Positions 63,714 to 64,000 of a DNA stretch of 64,000 nt are shown piece by piece (position 1 is the stretch's first letter; each line of letters starts with the position of its first letter). The DNA is from Chromobacterium aquaticum. GTDB lineage: Bacteria; Pseudomonadota; Gammaproteobacteria; Burkholderiales; Chromobacteriaceae. The stretch lies in contig NZ_JAJOHW010000065.1 of NCBI RefSeq assembly GCF_021129195.1, positions 1 to 64,000 on the forward strand. Direction: 5' to 3'. A program made the position numbers and the translations under genes. A model generated the notes under the pieces. That model had not been told where the DNA came from. It saw nothing but the letters and a program-made list of their open reading frames with translations, and ran no database searches.

Positions 63714-64000
63714 ATGAGCATTAAAATGAAGCTGGTGCTGTGCGTGGCCTTGCTGGCAGTTGGCGGCTGGTTCTACGCAACGCCGTATTTGGCGGTGCAT
63801 GGCATGCAGCAGGCGCTGGACGCGCGCGACGCGGCCAAATTGTCCGGCTATGTGGACTACCCGGCCTTGCGCAGCAGCCTGAAGGAGTCGATCGCGCCCA
63901 AGGCGGTGCTGGAATTGAACCAATCCAAGGCCAATAATCCGCTGGCGGCGATGGGCGCCGCGATTGCCGACGCGGTGATCGCACCGGTCGTCGACGCGAT
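63714..64000 (+). CDS. DUF2939 family protein, 3' truncated by the window
   Basis: At least 95 residues are visible before the window ends. The N-terminus has a hydrophobic signal or anchor segment (KLVLCVALLAVGGWFY), then ATPYLAVHGMQQALDARDAAKLSGYVDYPALRSSLKESI, the DUF2939 pattern of an outer-face protein with a short helix-rich domain. AGGGGGAT precedes the ATG at 63714. The function is unknown; the family is common in proteobacteria and often annotated only as a domain of unknown function. Confidence 0.75.
   Translation, partial: MSIKMKLVLCVALLAVGGWFYATPYLAVHGMQQALDARDAAKLSGYVDYPALRSSLKESIAPKAVLELNQSKANNPLAAMGAAIADAVIAPVVDA

Overview
This window comes from a GC-rich (roughly two thirds G+C) betaproteobacterium of the Chromobacteriaceae, most likely Chromobacterium or a close relative. 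The basis is the overall gene content: a PTS system for amino sugars with fused energy-coupling domains, short-form HisG, a caa3-type cox cluster with the small DUF2970 and DUF2909 proteins, and an ECF sigma/DUF3619/DUF3106/RDD cassette. The assignment is inference; no rRNA or tRNA gene is present to anchor it.

Layout. 1-4704: Enzyme I part of a PTS phosphotransferase (cut by the window start), an EIICB sugar permease and gap. 4760-7948 (minus): an IclR regulator, an orphan branched-chain-type binding protein and a hot-dog thioesterase in one overlapping operon, then an Lrp regulator. 7949-8377: a candidate small RNA with its own terminator, then a Pho box. 8378-13632: phoB-phoR, transaldolase, a hemerythrin protein and a GNAT-AmpD fusion. 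13695-20371: kup, proS, a lytic transglycosylase, a MarR regulator, and a divergent AhpD-like/LysR pair. 20375-22229 (minus): ECF sigma factor, DUF3619, DUF3106 and RDD genes, all overlapping. 22426-25771: ilvI-ilvH-ilvC. 25844-27416 (minus): an Fsa-like aldolase and psd. 27652-30399: leuA with an N-terminal helix-turn-helix extension, then bioD. 30577-39090: cytochrome c oxidase structural and assembly genes (coxB, coxA, ctaG, DUF2970, coxC, DUF2909, surf1, a SCO-like protein, ctaA, ctaB, sco1). 39136-39900: a YcgR-like c-di-GMP protein. 39955-48001: the histidine operon, interrupted by a periplasmic binding-protein gene. 48024-50300: HIT, tatA, tatB, tatC and DUF2069. 50504-52135: a chemoreceptor. 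52349-58242 (minus): tatD, a heterodimeric ABC exporter and an amino-acid permease. 58533-61063: kynB-kynU (minus) with a divergent Lrp regulator. 61185-63455: a Fur-box-controlled TonB receptor. 63714-end: a DUF2939 gene cut by the window end.

Most of the window is core metabolism: glycolysis, branched-chain amino acid, histidine, biotin and phospholipid synthesis, respiration and protein export. The most unusual signal is a dispersed repeat of about 142-151 bp with imperfect terminal inverted repeats. Four full copies and one half copy are present. Three full copies begin exactly on the last A of the stop codon of the preceding gene, and all four lie in the same orientation relative to that gene. 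Other points of note are the HTH-LeuA and GNAT-AmpD fusions, a second EIIB domain without its phosphocysteine, an alanine at the usual Mg-ligand aspartate of cytochrome oxidase subunit I, and palindromes upstream of kup and leuA.
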